Of a stretch of DNA of 11,192 nucleotides, positions 1 through 6,046 are shown in pieces; position 1 is the first letter of the stretch; the number at the start of each line of letters is the position of its first letter. Source of the DNA: an uncultured Bacilli bacterium (GTDB lineage: Bacteria; Bacillota_I; Bacilli_A; RF39; UBA660). The stretch spans positions 1-11,192 of the forward strand of contig CAPQQE010000032.1 in the NCBI GenBank assembly GCA_948687865.1, written 5' to 3'. The notes under the pieces are model-generated. The model was not told the DNA's origin. It saw only the letters and a list, made by a program, of their open reading frames with translations, and ran no database searches. The translations under genes and the position numbers were made by a program.

Positions 1-2
1 AA

Positions 3-50
3 TTTATAGTGAGAGTACCACTAACGGATAAAAAGAATAAGATTATTTAA
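3..50 (+). CDS. 3' end of an upstream gene (partial, unknown)
   Basis: Frame 3 is open from the window edge and reads FIVRVPLTDKKNKII before a TAA. A hairpin terminator starts five bases after the stop, which is what supports this as the tail of a real gene. Frame 2 is also open briefly (to the TAA at 29-31), so the frame is not certain. Too little is present to suggest a function. Confidence 0.4.
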   Translation, partial: FIVRVPLTDKKNKII

Positions 51-54
51 TTAT

Positions 55-87
55 AGTCATAGAGTATCTACTATGGCTCTTTTATTT
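55..87 (+). terminator. Rho-independent terminator
   Basis: AGTCATAG (55-62) pairs with CTATGGCT (71-78), including one G-U pair, around an 8-nt loop, and is followed by a CTCTTTTATTT tract. It ends transcription of the gene whose last codons lie at 3-50. Confidence 0.65.
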
Positions 88-176
88 GTGATTAAATTGT
101 ATCATCGTGAATTACTATGTTTATTTAAGTTTTAACACGATATAAATATCAAACTAGTGTAATTGATGTAGAAAGT

Positions 177-275
177 ATCAAATTCGTTAATTTGATGTGT
201 TTAACGAAGTATTTTAAATTGTTATTATTCTTACACATTTGAAAAATGTGTAAGAACGTTTTTCAAATGTGTAAG
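177..275 (+). repeat. Nested, mutually exclusive inverted repeats in a leader
   Basis: This non-coding stretch holds several overlapping inverted repeats. ATCAAATT (177-184) pairs with AATTTGAT (189-196); TTCGTTAA (183-190) pairs instead with TTAACGAA (201-208). Further on, CTTACACATTT (230-240) can pair with AAATGTGTAAG at 244-254 or, in a longer 17-bp stem (230-246 with 259-275), with the second copy at 265-275. The 11-mer AAATGTGTAAG is thus present three times, once inverted. It may be an operator cluster or a leader with alternative folds. A weak promoter-like pair (TTGATG near 192, TAAATT near 215) can be drawn but is not convincing. Confidence 0.6.
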
Positions 276-331
276 TGATAATTAAAAGATTTTTATATAT
301 TAATATGAAAGATGTATTACTAGGGAGTCAA

Positions 332-769
332 ATGGAAGATAAAATTAGAAAGTTAGAACAAGAAAGAGATTATATACTATCTACTACGGAAGATAAAAGA
401 TTAAGTAAGAATAGCACTATTCATTCTAGAATTAAATGTTTTTATAATAGAAGAATTAGTATGTTAAAGAAATATGGTGTTGAATATGCTCTACAATTAA
501 AACAAGTAAGAGATAAGATAAACGAAACTAATCAAAAGAAGTATGGGTGTAATTCAATTCTAGGTAATAAGGAATTTCGTGAGAAGTATAATATTAATAC
601 CAACTTTCAAAAACTAGAAGTGAGAAGAAAGACAAAGCAAACTAGTATTATGAAGTATCGTGTATCACATCCACAGAAAAGTCCTATTATTAAAATGAAG
701 ATAAGGAAAACTAATTTACTACGATATGGGACACCTAATGGTAAAGGTAAAAGGAAATGTTATGAATAA
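332..769 (+). CDS. KYG-repeat (DUF7487-like) DNA-binding protein, no nuclease domain
   Basis: A basic protein of 145 residues. From about residue 48 it carries spaced repeats of a pattern like 'K..T...KYG..': LKKYGVEYALQ, NETNQKKYGCNSIL, KQTSIMKYRVSHPQKS and RKTNLLRYGTPNG. This pattern is familiar from phage and mobile-element proteins related to Seg-type homing endonucleases (DUF7487-like), where the repeats sit next to a nuclease and are thought to contact DNA. No GIY-YIG, HNH or other nuclease motif is visible here, so it is either a truncated homing-type protein or a free-standing DNA-binding protein. The ATG at 332 is chosen because AGGGAG lies just upstream (322-327); a GTG at 275 and an ATG at 305 are in frame. 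It overlaps the next gene by 8 bases, suggesting translational coupling. Confidence 0.7.
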   Translation: MEDKIRKLEQERDYILSTTEDKRLSKNSTIHSRIKCFYNRRISMLKKYGVEYALQLKQVRDKINETNQKKYGCNSILGNKEFREKYNINTNFQKLEVRRKTKQTSIMKYRVSHPQKSPIIKMKIRKTNLLRYGTPNGKGKRKCYE

Positions 770-1160
770 TAAGTTATTTGAGATGTTAGACAAATTAGAT
801 AGTTTTGTTACAACTGAAGAAATTGGTATAGATTTTATAGAAGTTTATAATGGTAAAAATGAACTACAAATTGATATATTTTCAGTTCCAAACAATTCAT
901 TTAAGTTATTTTCAGTTCCTGATATTGTTGTTGGTTATTTATATTTTGATAAAGATAAAAATTGTGTTTGGAGTTATCGTGATGAAGAATTTGGAAATGA
1001 TGATAGAAAGAATAAGATTAACAAAATATCCGTACAATATGAAAATGGAGATTTCATAGATGTACGAGTTAATTGGAATTCGTTATTTTATGAGTTAGAT
1101 AGTGGAAATAGTATCCTATTATTTATGGGAGAAAAAATTATAGATGATAAAAGGAATTGA
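762..1160 (+). CDS. Hypothetical protein, 132 aa
   Basis: I do not recognise this protein. It is acidic and appears soluble, with no signal peptide or membrane segment, alternating predicted strands (FIEVYN, LQIDIFSVP, VVGYLYF) and a C-terminal LFMGEKIIDDKRN. The ATG at 762 is preferred over the ATG at 726 because AAAAGGA (749-755) sits 6 bases ahead of it. It overlaps the KYG-repeat gene by 8 bases, and the next gene starts two bases after its stop, so the three form one rightward operon. Confidence 0.75.
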   Translation: MNNKLFEMLDKLDSFVTTEEIGIDFIEVYNGKNELQIDIFSVPNNSFKLFSVPDIVVGYLYFDKDKNCVWSYRDEEFGNDDRKNKINKISVQYENGDFIDVRVNWNSLFYELDSGNSILLFMGEKIIDDKRN

Positions 1161-1162
1161 TT

Positions 1163-1684
1163 ATGTTATTGTATAACGGAAGTAAATTTGTAAAAGGAAA
1201 TGTGTTTGAGGATCCTAGAGGTAATAAATTCACATTTTATAAAAATACTAAAAATGGTAAGTTATTTACTATGGAAAATGGTATTAGAGTTGGTTTAACA
1301 GAGGGTCAAGTAAATAAATTGAAACTATTAAATGAAGATACTATTACAAAGAAAATTGAAGTACCTAAAATAATTGGAATAGATATTAAATTTGATTTTT
1401 GTGAAGAAAAATTTCGTATATTAGAGAATTCCTTAAAGGGTTTTAATATCTATATAGATAGTGATAATCAAAATCATTTTATTGGGTATGTTTGTTTTGA
1501 TATGAAGAATGTTACATTAGGTAGTTTTACTTTAGAATTCCTAAAAGAGTATCAAAAAAGTGGTTTAGTTGATGTAATGTTTGAAGATATTACTGGAGAA
1601 CAATATAAAACAGTATGGATTTATGGAATTCAAAATATACAAGATGATATTTATCTATTCTTGTTTGAAAGTAAAAAAGAATAG
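1163..1684 (+). CDS. Hypothetical protein, 173 aa
   Basis: Not recognised. The first half (residues 1-55) has short Gly/Asn-rich turns such as EDPRGNKFTFYKNTKNGK; the second half looks like a mixed alpha/beta fold with IIGIDIKFDFCEEKF and VWIYGIQNIQDDIYLFLFE. No membrane segment or signal peptide is visible. The ATG at 1163 is chosen with AAAAGGAA (1149-1156) 6 bases upstream; a TTG at 1157 is in frame but less likely. It is the third gene of the run that begins at 332, followed by a weak hairpin and a 61-base gap. Confidence 0.75.
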   Translation: MLLYNGSKFVKGNVFEDPRGNKFTFYKNTKNGKLFTMENGIRVGLTEGQVNKLKLLNEDTITKKIEVPKIIGIDIKFDFCEEKFRILENSLKGFNIYIDSDNQNHFIGYVCFDMKNVTLGSFTLEFLKEYQKSGLVDVMFEDITGEQYKTVWIYGIQNIQDDIYLFLFESKKE

Positions 1685-1711
1685 TCTTTGTATGTTGTTA
1701 TTCTCTTGTTT
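1677..1711 (+). terminator. Possible weak terminator
   Basis: AGAATA (1678-1683, at the end of the preceding gene) can pair with TATTCT (1699-1704), followed by CTTGTTTCT. The stem is only 6 bp and the T-run is interrupted, so termination would be partial at best. Confidence 0.3.
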
Positions 1712-1724
1712 CTAGTAGATAATT

Positions 1725-1738
1725 ACACTAAGTGGTGT
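1725..1738. promoter_or_regulatory. Operator-like sequence shared with the repressor region
   Basis: ACACTAAGTGGTGT closely resembles the reverse complement of the 16-mer at 6519-6534 (ACACTTCAAGTGGTGT), which sits at the predicted start of the rightward core transcript. It lies 7 bases before the next gene's ATG, so the GGTG inside it may also have to serve as a weak ribosome binding site. A role as a repressor site is inference. Confidence 0.35.
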
Positions 1739-1745
1739 TTTATAT

Positions 1746-2060
1746 ATGGATAATGAAGATAAGGAATTGGAACACAGATATACTGAATTCTATAACAATT
1801 ATGATTTGTATATGATGAAGTATATTCTTCCAGAAGTTTACGCTAGTCAATTCGCTAATTATTATTATAGAGATTTAATAAATGGAGATGATTTAAGAAT
1901 ATATGTAGGAACTATTGGAGATGTATTTAATTTTAGTTTCAAGTTTGAAGAAATAAGAAAAGATGTAGAGGATATTCTTAAAATCAAGTACAATTTAAGA
2001 ATTACTAACGATACCCCTCTTACTATGGAAATCATAAGTAAAGGTAACGAAAAAGAATGA
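1746..2060 (+). CDS. Hypothetical protein, 104 aa
   Basis: Not recognised. A small acidic protein rich in Tyr near the N-terminus (YTEFYNNYDLYMMKYI), with no membrane segment. The ATG at 1746 is the first in the frame; there is no good Shine-Dalgarno, only GGTG at 1734-1737, so translation may be weak or the second Met pair near residue 23 could be used. Its stop codon lies inside a bidirectional terminator shared with the convergent RHH gene. Confidence 0.65.
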   Translation: MDNEDKELEHRYTEFYNNYDLYMMKYILPEVYASQFANYYYRDLINGDDLRIYVGTIGDVFNFSFKFEEIRKDVEDILKIKYNLRITNDTPLTMEIISKGNEKE

Positions 2061-2090
2061 TAGTTTTAAGTTATACTAGTCATTCTTTTT
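2050..2090. terminator. Bidirectional terminator between convergent genes
   Basis: AAAAAGAATGA (2050-2060) is the exact complement of TCATTCTTTTT (2080-2090), extended by TAG/CTA. T-runs on both strands make it work in both directions. It contains the stop codons of both flanking genes (TGA at 2058-2060 on +, TAG at 2076-2078 on -). Confidence 0.8.
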
Positions 2091-2282
2091 GTTTTGTTTA
2101 GTTCCTTTGTTTTTTAGATTATCTAAAGCATATTTAATACATTGATTTATTAGTTCATTCCTACTGACATCTATTTTACTCGCTAGATTATCAATTTCTT
2201 CTAATGTTTCTGTATCAATACGAATAGTCGCTACTATTTTTTCGTTAGATGTTGGTCTTTTATAAGGTTCAAATTCTTTCAT
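2076..2282 (-). CDS. Ribbon-helix-helix (CopG/Arc-type) DNA-binding protein
   Basis: A 68-residue protein with a classic RHH layout: a beta strand EKIVATIRID (about residues 14-23) followed by helix TLEEIDNLASKI, the turn DVSRNELIN, and a second helix QCIKYALDNLKN, then a basic tail. RHH proteins bind DNA as dimers through the N-terminal strand; on mobile elements they act as copy-number, partition or antitoxin regulators. The start at 2282 is fixed by a perfect AGGAGGT (complement of 2291-2297) 8 bases upstream. No toxin gene lies next to it. It is divergent from the structured RNA at 2420, and palindrome GACAAATATTGTC on that RNA's -35 box is a natural candidate operator (inference). Confidence 0.85.
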   Translation of the reverse strand: MKEFEPYKRPTSNEKIVATIRIDTETLEEIDNLASKIDVSRNELINQCIKYALDNLKNKGTKQNKKND

Positions 2283-2358
2283 ATGTATTGACCTCCTACA
2301 TATATATTGTAATGTTTTTAAGAGTTTATTCATATACTCATATCAAGAATTAATATAA

Positions 2359-2376
2359 GAATACAAAAGTGTATTC
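2359..2376. promoter_or_regulatory. Inverted repeat upstream of the RNA promoter
   Basis: GAATAC (2359-2364) and GTATTC (2371-2376) form a perfect 6-bp inverted repeat 8 bases ahead of the -35 box at 2385. Within it AAGTGTATT (2367-2375) is identical to 6441-6449 and 6529-6537 around the XRE repressor gene. Likely a protein-binding site; which regulator binds is unknown. Confidence 0.45.
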
Positions 2377-2384
2377 ATTTTGTG

Positions 2385-2413
2385 TTGACAAATATTGTCG
2401 AATTGTGATAATA
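2385..2413 (+). promoter_or_regulatory. Sigma-A-type promoter with overlapping palindrome
   Basis: TTGACA (2385-2390), 17 bases, ATAATA (2408-2413); GATAAT with a 16-base spacer is an equal reading. Palindrome GACAAATATTGTC (2387-2399) covers the -35 box and spacer, so a dimeric repressor could block the polymerase. The predicted start is near 2420, exactly the first base of the first hairpin. Confidence 0.7.
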
Positions 2414-2419
2414 TTATGA

Positions 2420-2532
2420 TGTCGGTAAGAAGTACTTAATTCCGACAAAACGTAGTACTGTTGGTTTGAAGTAATAGAAGTCAACAGATGAAGTTTTTCG
2501 GAACACAAGTAGTTTTAGGGTGTTCCTTTTTT
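2420..2532 (+). ncRNA. Structured small RNA or attenuator leader, three hairpins
   Basis: From the predicted start to a T-run this stretch folds into three consecutive hairpins. Hairpin 1 (2420-2447): TGTCGG-TAAG pairs with CTTA-CCGACA with a 3-nt bulge and loop AAGTA. Hairpin 2 (2458-2487): CTGTTGGTTT pairs with AAGTCAACAG, two G-U pairs, loop GAAGTAATAG. Hairpin 3 (2500-2526): GGAACAC pairs with GTGTTCC, loop beginning AAGTAG, then TTTTTT. All three loops display AAGUA. No convincing ORF lies inside. It matches no riboswitch class I know. It could be a free antisense or regulatory RNA, or a terminator-type leader for the membrane-protein operon that starts 41 bases later. Confidence 0.65.
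2500..2532 (+). terminator. Rho-independent terminator of the structured RNA
   Basis: A 7-bp perfect stem GGAACAC/GTGTTCC around a 13-nt loop followed by six T residues. It separates the RNA from the downstream operon; read-through would supply that operon, for which I see no other promoter. Confidence 0.8.
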
Positions 2533-2572
2533 ATTGTTTAAGGAATACTATGTAGAAAGAGAGAGTGTTTAT

Positions 2573-3535
2573 ATGAGTAAGAAAGAAACAAATTCAACCG
2601 AAAAAAAGAAAGGAAAATTAAAGAAAATTCTATTGATTATTTTATTAATAATTGTAGTTCCTATTATTGTGTTCTTTGGTTATAGGTTCATTAGTACTAA
2701 AATTAGTAAATCTAATTCAGAAAAATTTAATAATAATTTGAATGAACTCGCTAAGGAACGAATTGATTATGTATTTATCGAGATTAACCCATCACTTGTA
2801 TTAACTGTTAAAGATAATAAAGTAGAAGATATAAGTTGTTTAAATGAAGACTGTATGACTATCTATAATGAATTAAATGTTAAAGGTAAAAATATTAATG
2901 ATAGTATTGATACTATTTATAATAAGTCAAAAGAAAAAGGTTTTGATGTTTCAAATGGAGTTAAAGTTAAAACATCTAATAATGTAAATATTGAAGTTAA
3001 GGACCATATTATTATCGAACACATTGATAGTATTAAAGAACAAGAATTATTAAAAGAAGTAAAGAACAATGAAGATATTAAAAATGTAAGTAATGATGAT
3101 TACTACACTAATTTATGGGAAGAATTAAAGAAAGACAAAGATTATGATAATTTTTATACTTGTAAAATGGTGGATAAAGAACTTAAATGTTATTTCGCAG
3201 AGAAGTTTTTAACTATGTCAAACGAAAATAACGGTAATGGTTTAAATCCTAGGGATTTATCAAGAGTTTTAGATAAGTTTGGAATTAAGTACGAAAGTTG
3301 GAATTGGGGAGTAGATTTTGGAGATCATCCATATGGTTTATATATAAATGGTAAACTTTATTATATGGTTAACGATAGTTTAGAATATTACGGAGATATA
3401 CCTGATTGTGAGAGTGAAAAATCTGGTATGCCAACAGGTTATGTTTCTTGTGCTATGGTATATGGAAACCCTGAAAATATAATACAATATCCAAAAAGTA
3501 AATTAAATCTATTAACTTCACAATTTGATAGTTAG
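2573..3535 (+). CDS. Membrane-anchored protein with RsgI-middle-like domain
   Basis: A 320-residue protein with a Lys-rich cytoplasmic start (residues 1-18), one membrane segment (about 19-41) and a large outward-facing part. Residues about 64-140 contain IDYVFIEINPSLVLTV.. then NEDC..IYNELNVKGKN and a later 'KEKGFDV', a pattern seen in the extracellular middle domain of RsgI-type anti-sigma factors ('INPS... N.D... lkg'). The cytoplasmic anti-sigma domain of true RsgI is absent, since only 18 residues precede the membrane. The remainder is unrecognised and holds four of the six cysteines, an even number that would allow disulfides. The ATG at 2573 is preferred with an AGAGAG ribosome site; a TTG at 2534 is in frame but sits next to the terminator. 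The next gene follows after 12 bases. Confidence 0.75.
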   Translation: MSKKETNSTEKKKGKLKKILLIILLIIVVPIIVFFGYRFISTKISKSNSEKFNNNLNELAKERIDYVFIEINPSLVLTVKDNKVEDISCLNEDCMTIYNELNVKGKNINDSIDTIYNKSKEKGFDVSNGVKVKTSNNVNIEVKDHIIIEHIDSIKEQELLKEVKNNEDIKNVSNDDYYTNLWEELKKDKDYDNFYTCKMVDKELKCYFAEKFLTMSNENNGNGLNPRDLSRVLDKFGIKYESWNWGVDFGDHPYGLYINGKLYYMVNDSLEYYGDIPDCESEKSGMPTGYVSCAMVYGNPENIIQYPKSKLNLLTSQFDS

Positions 3536-3547
3536 GAGTGATTTTAA

Positions 3548-4747
3548 ATGAGTTGGTTAATGGGAATAGTAACTTGGGTTAAATCTCATGTACTTGTATC
3601 AATTATAATTAGTATAGTTGTAGTTGGTGGTGGAATTACTGGAGTCGTAGTTTTAACTGGTAATAAAGAGGAATTACCACCAAAAGTAGAAAAAAATAAA
3701 AATAATGATACTATTGTTTTAAAAGATAATTTGAAATTCGAGATAAATAGTGAATTAACATTATTGTCTTTAATAAGTGATGATAATAAAGTAAAAATAC
3801 TAAGTAATGATGAAAAGATAGATACTTCTATGTTAGGAGAAAAAGAGGTTACTATAAAATATCAAGTAGAAGAAAAAGAACAAGAAGAAAAAGTTAAAAT
3901 AAATATTGTTGATACTACTCCACCTATTATTGAATTTAAAAAAGAATTATCAACTACTACTGGAACAAAAATAGATTTATTAAAAGATGTTAAAGTAACT
4001 GATAATTCAAAGGAAGATATAAAAGCAACTATCGAGGGAAATTATGATATTAATAAAGTTGATACTTATAAACTAAAATATGTAGCAGTTGATAGTAGTA
4101 ATAATAGAAAAGAAGAAGAATTTGTTTTAAAAGTAAATAAGAAAGAAACAACAAATAATAATAAACCTAATAATAGTACTTCTAATAATGGTACTAATAA
4201 GCCAAATAATAACTCTAGTAATAATTCTAATAATGGTGGTAATACTTCGAATAATACCAATAATAATGTAGTTGAGAAACCTAAATACGATATTAACTTA
4301 AATGATAATGTTATGTATGCTGAAGTTAATGATGTAGAGAATACCTATATTCGAGTAAAAAAGGTTTGTTTAAATAAAACAATAGGTGAATTAAGAAATA
4401 TGTATCCTAATCATAGTGAAAGTTTAAATGATGGTTCTAATGATAGTTCTGTATTCGAATATTTCTGGTTAAATGATTTCCCAGACTGTGAGGATACTGA
4501 AGCAATTACACAAGGATTTGTATCTCAAATTAGTAGTAACTTAAAGGGTTTTAAAGTCGAATCTTTTACTGATAAAAAAATACATTTTAAGAGAGTACTT
4601 TTTTATAATCGTAAGTATGAGAAATATATTACTGACCTTAATAAGTATGGTTTGTTAGTAGTGACAGGATATGGGTATGTACCAACATACGAAGTATTAG
4701 ATGAAACAATGTGTAGTAAATATAATCTATCTTGTGGTAGGTGGTAA
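3548..4747 (+). CDS. Membrane-anchored Ig-like (DUF5011-like) protein with Asn-rich linker
   Basis: A 399-residue protein. One membrane segment lies at about residues 15-37, followed by a Lys/Glu-rich stretch and two Ig-like regions; the second starts at DTTPPIIEF (residue 122) and runs through VTDNS and KLKYVAVDSSNN, the signature of bacterial Ig-like DUF5011-type domains in surface proteins. Residues about 200-240 are a flexible linker of almost pure Asn, Ser, Thr and Gly. The C-terminal part (about 245-399) is unrecognised and has four Cys, including VCLNKT and CSKYNLSCGRW at the very end. There is no LPXTG. AGGAG (3534-3538) overlaps the previous stop, so it is co-transcribed with the RsgI-like protein; both are probably displayed on the cell surface. 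Confidence 0.8.
   Translation: MSWLMGIVTWVKSHVLVSIIISIVVVGGGITGVVVLTGNKEELPPKVEKNKNNDTIVLKDNLKFEINSELTLLSLISDDNKVKILSNDEKIDTSMLGEKEVTIKYQVEEKEQEEKVKINIVDTTPPIIEFKKELSTTTGTKIDLLKDVKVTDNSKEDIKATIEGNYDINKVDTYKLKYVAVDSSNNRKEEEFVLKVNKKETTNNNKPNNSTSNNGTNKPNNNSSNNSNNGGNTSNNTNNNVVEKPKYDINLNDNVMYAEVNDVENTYIRVKKVCLNKTIGELRNMYPNHSESLNDGSNDSSVFEYFWLNDFPDCEDTEAITQGFVSQISSNLKGFKVESFTDKKIHFKRVLFYNRKYEKYITDLNKYGLLVVTGYGYVPTYEVLDETMCSKYNLSCGRW
4148..4268 (+). repeat. Low-complexity AAT/AAC-codon tract
   Basis: A run of AAT, AAC and AGT codons encodes the Asn/Ser linker of the Ig-like protein. It is a simple-sequence region prone to slippage in 3-base units, so linker length probably varies between strains. 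Its antisense frame is open only because of this composition. Confidence 0.7.
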
Positions 4748-4755
4748 TTCCTAAG

Positions 4756-4789
4756 AAGATAATCGTAACTGGTTGTCTTTTTTCTTTTT
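4756..4789 (+). terminator. Rho-independent terminator
   Basis: AAGATAATC (4756-4764) pairs with GGTTGTCTT (4771-4779) with two G-U pairs and a 6-nt loop, followed by TTTTCTTTTT. It ends the two-gene membrane operon. Confidence 0.8.
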
Positions 4790-4828
4790 ATATAGGAAAG
4801 TTACTCCAAAGGAGAGTGAATTAAAAAA

Positions 4829-5266
4829 ATGAGAGTTAGTACTACTATTAGACTTAAGAACGAGTTCATAAGTGATATTGATTTTATCCATTATCAAGAT
4901 ACCTACAATAATCAAAATGTAATTGATAAAGATTTACTTGTTAAATTACTAGAGAAGTATCACGACTTGTATTATATCTTTCTTAAGATGAATTTATGGT
5001 TATATCATTTTAAAATTAGTGGTTTAAACGATGATTTAAAAGATGTTACCCACTATAAGAATACAATGTTTAGAATTGATGATTTATCTCATATTTTAGG
5101 TTTATATTATCATCATTACTCTATGTTCGTTGAAACTTTTAAGGTAATGATTAGTAATAAGTTAGTTCCAAAAAATGAAATTAAATTACTTGAAATGGTA
5201 ATCAATAACCGTAGGGAAAAAGAAATACGACCTACTTTTGATTTCGAGGTTATAGATGATGAATAA
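4829..5266 (+). CDS. Hypothetical protein, 145 aa
   Basis: Not recognised. Likely all-helical and soluble, with many Tyr and His (LEKYHDLYYIFLKMNLWLYHF, LGLYYHHYSMFVETFK) and an acidic C-terminal tail. AAAGGAG (4808-4814) precedes the ATG with a somewhat long gap. Its last codons overlap the start of the zinc-finger-DUF4314 gene, making it the first gene of a three-gene operon. No clear promoter is visible between the upstream terminator and this gene. Confidence 0.75.
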   Translation: MRVSTTIRLKNEFISDIDFIHYQDTYNNQNVIDKDLLVKLLEKYHDLYYIFLKMNLWLYHFKISGLNDDLKDVTHYKNTMFRIDDLSHILGLYYHHYSMFVETFKVMISNKLVPKNEIKLLEMVINNRREKEIRPTFDFEVIDDE

Positions 5267-5591
5267 GAAAGAAAAATTGATATGTTGTATTTGTGGTAAT
5301 GAATGTGAGAATAACTACGGGAATAACCCCTATCCATTAAGTACAAGTGGTAAATGTTGTAATACTTGTAATATAAAGGTAATAGAAAGTAGACAAATGA
5401 TATCTCAAATTAAAGTAGGTACTAGGGTTGTACTTGATAAAGATATGAATGATCCTCAACCTATTTTAAAAGGAGAAATGGGGTCAGTTGATTTTATTGA
5501 TGATATCGGACAAATACATATGAAATGGGATAATGGAAGAACATTAGCATTAATATTCGGTGTCGATGAATTCCATATAATAAGTGAGTAA
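5256..5591 (+). CDS. Zinc-finger plus DUF4314 protein
   Basis: A 111-residue two-part protein. The N-terminal part has CCICGNEC and CCNTCN, four or more Cys spaced like a treble-clef or zinc-ribbon knuckle (residues about 10-38). The C-terminal part (about 50-108) matches DUF4314: GTRVVLDKDMNDPQPILKGE, then DDIGQIHMKWDNGRTLALI and GVDEFHII, a small beta-barrel-like domain of unknown function common in plasmid, ICE and phage proteins of Firmicutes. It starts inside the previous gene (ATGs at 5256 and 5259, GAGG at 5246-5249), implying translational coupling. A nucleic-acid-binding role is plausible but not shown. Confidence 0.85.
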   Translation: MMNKKEKLICCICGNECENNYGNNPYPLSTSGKCCNTCNIKVIESRQMISQIKVGTRVVLDKDMNDPQPILKGEMGSVDFIDDIGQIHMKWDNGRTLALIFGVDEFHIISE

Positions 5592-5595
5592 AAAT

Positions 5596-5916
5596 ATGAA
5601 TAGTGTTAAGATACTTACTATTGAAATGTTAGAGAAGATGTTTAAGAAATACCCACTCTACTCACAAGATAACAACAAAGACAAAAAGGTAATTCTTGAA
5701 GTATTTATTCCATTTCAAAATATGTACTGGTTATTACTTGAGGGAAGTCGTGAAAATGATGATTTCATATTGTTTGGATATTGCCACATAAGTGATAGTG
5801 AATTTGGGTATGTAAGCTATAATGAACTTCATAGTTTGAATTATGATTTAAGATTTATATATCACAAAGTTCCTATTTCACTAGATAAGTTAAAAAGAAA
5901 GTATGATATTGATTAA
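5596..5916 (+). CDS. DUF2958-like protein
   Basis: A 106-residue protein matching the DUF2958 pattern: LYSQDNNKDKKVILEVFIPF, WLLLEGSRENDDFILFGYCH, EFGYVSYNEL and a final hydrophobic strand with a Pro-Ile-Ser-Leu end. DUF2958 proteins occur in conjugative elements and plasmids, often near DNA-processing genes; the molecular role is unknown. A GTG at 5584 overlapping the previous stop is an alternative start; the ATG at 5596 is preferred. It is the last gene of its operon and is followed by a repeat-rich gap and a shared terminator. Confidence 0.75.
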   Translation: MNSVKILTIEMLEKMFKKYPLYSQDNNKDKKVILEVFIPFQNMYWLLLEGSRENDDFILFGYCHISDSEFGYVSYNELHSLNYDLRFIYHKVPISLDKLKRKYDID

Positions 5917-5928
5917 TTGTAGGTATAA

Positions 5929-5979
5929 GATAATCATAATATCAGATTATCAGATTTGATATATACAAGTTATGATAAT
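5929..5979. repeat. Nested hairpin carrying ATTATCAG repeats
   Basis: An outer imperfect stem, ATAATCATAA (5930-5939) with TTATGATAAT (5970-5979), 9 of 10 paired, encloses an inner ATATCA/TGATAT stem and the sequence ATTATCAGATT (5946-5956). Positions 5940-5957 are the exact reverse complement of 9451-9468, an 18-bp long-range inverted repeat. This looks like a protein-binding or recombination site and not a terminator, since no T-run follows. Confidence 0.6.
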
Positions 5980-6002
5980 ATGAGAAAGAGTTTAATAAAA
6001 AT

Positions 6003-6046
6003 AAAAAGAAGATAATTACACAATCTATTAGTTATCTTCTTTTTTT
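6003..6046. terminator. Bidirectional terminator (DUF2958 operon and XRE gene)
   Basis: AAAAAGAAGATAA (6003-6015) is the exact complement of TTATCTTCTTTTT (6032-6044), a 13-bp stem with T-runs on both strands. The stop codon of the leftward repressor (6028-6030) lies in the loop, so the end of its coding region doubles as the terminator. Confidence 0.85.

Noticed and set aside
850..1059. Second plus-strand frame inside the gene at 762
   Set aside because: Hydrophobic reading of another frame, no ribosome site, contained in a better-supported gene.
2076..2282. RHH protein as the antitoxin of a toxin-antitoxin pair
   Set aside because: No toxin-sized partner overlaps or adjoins it; the neighbours are an unrelated convergent gene and the structured RNA.
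4066..4260. Leu-rich open frame on the minus strand
   Set aside because: It is the antisense reading of the Asn-rich AAT/AAC tract; no ribosome site or promoter, and the plus-strand protein is clearly real.
4148..4268. Repetitive tract considered as CRISPR or iteron array
   Set aside because: The repeats are irregular codon-level AAT/AAC runs within a coding frame, without fixed-length units or spacers.
5116..5346. Minus-strand open frame across the DUF4314 gene start
   Set aside because: Overlaps two plus-strand genes with coupled translation; no recognisable protein.
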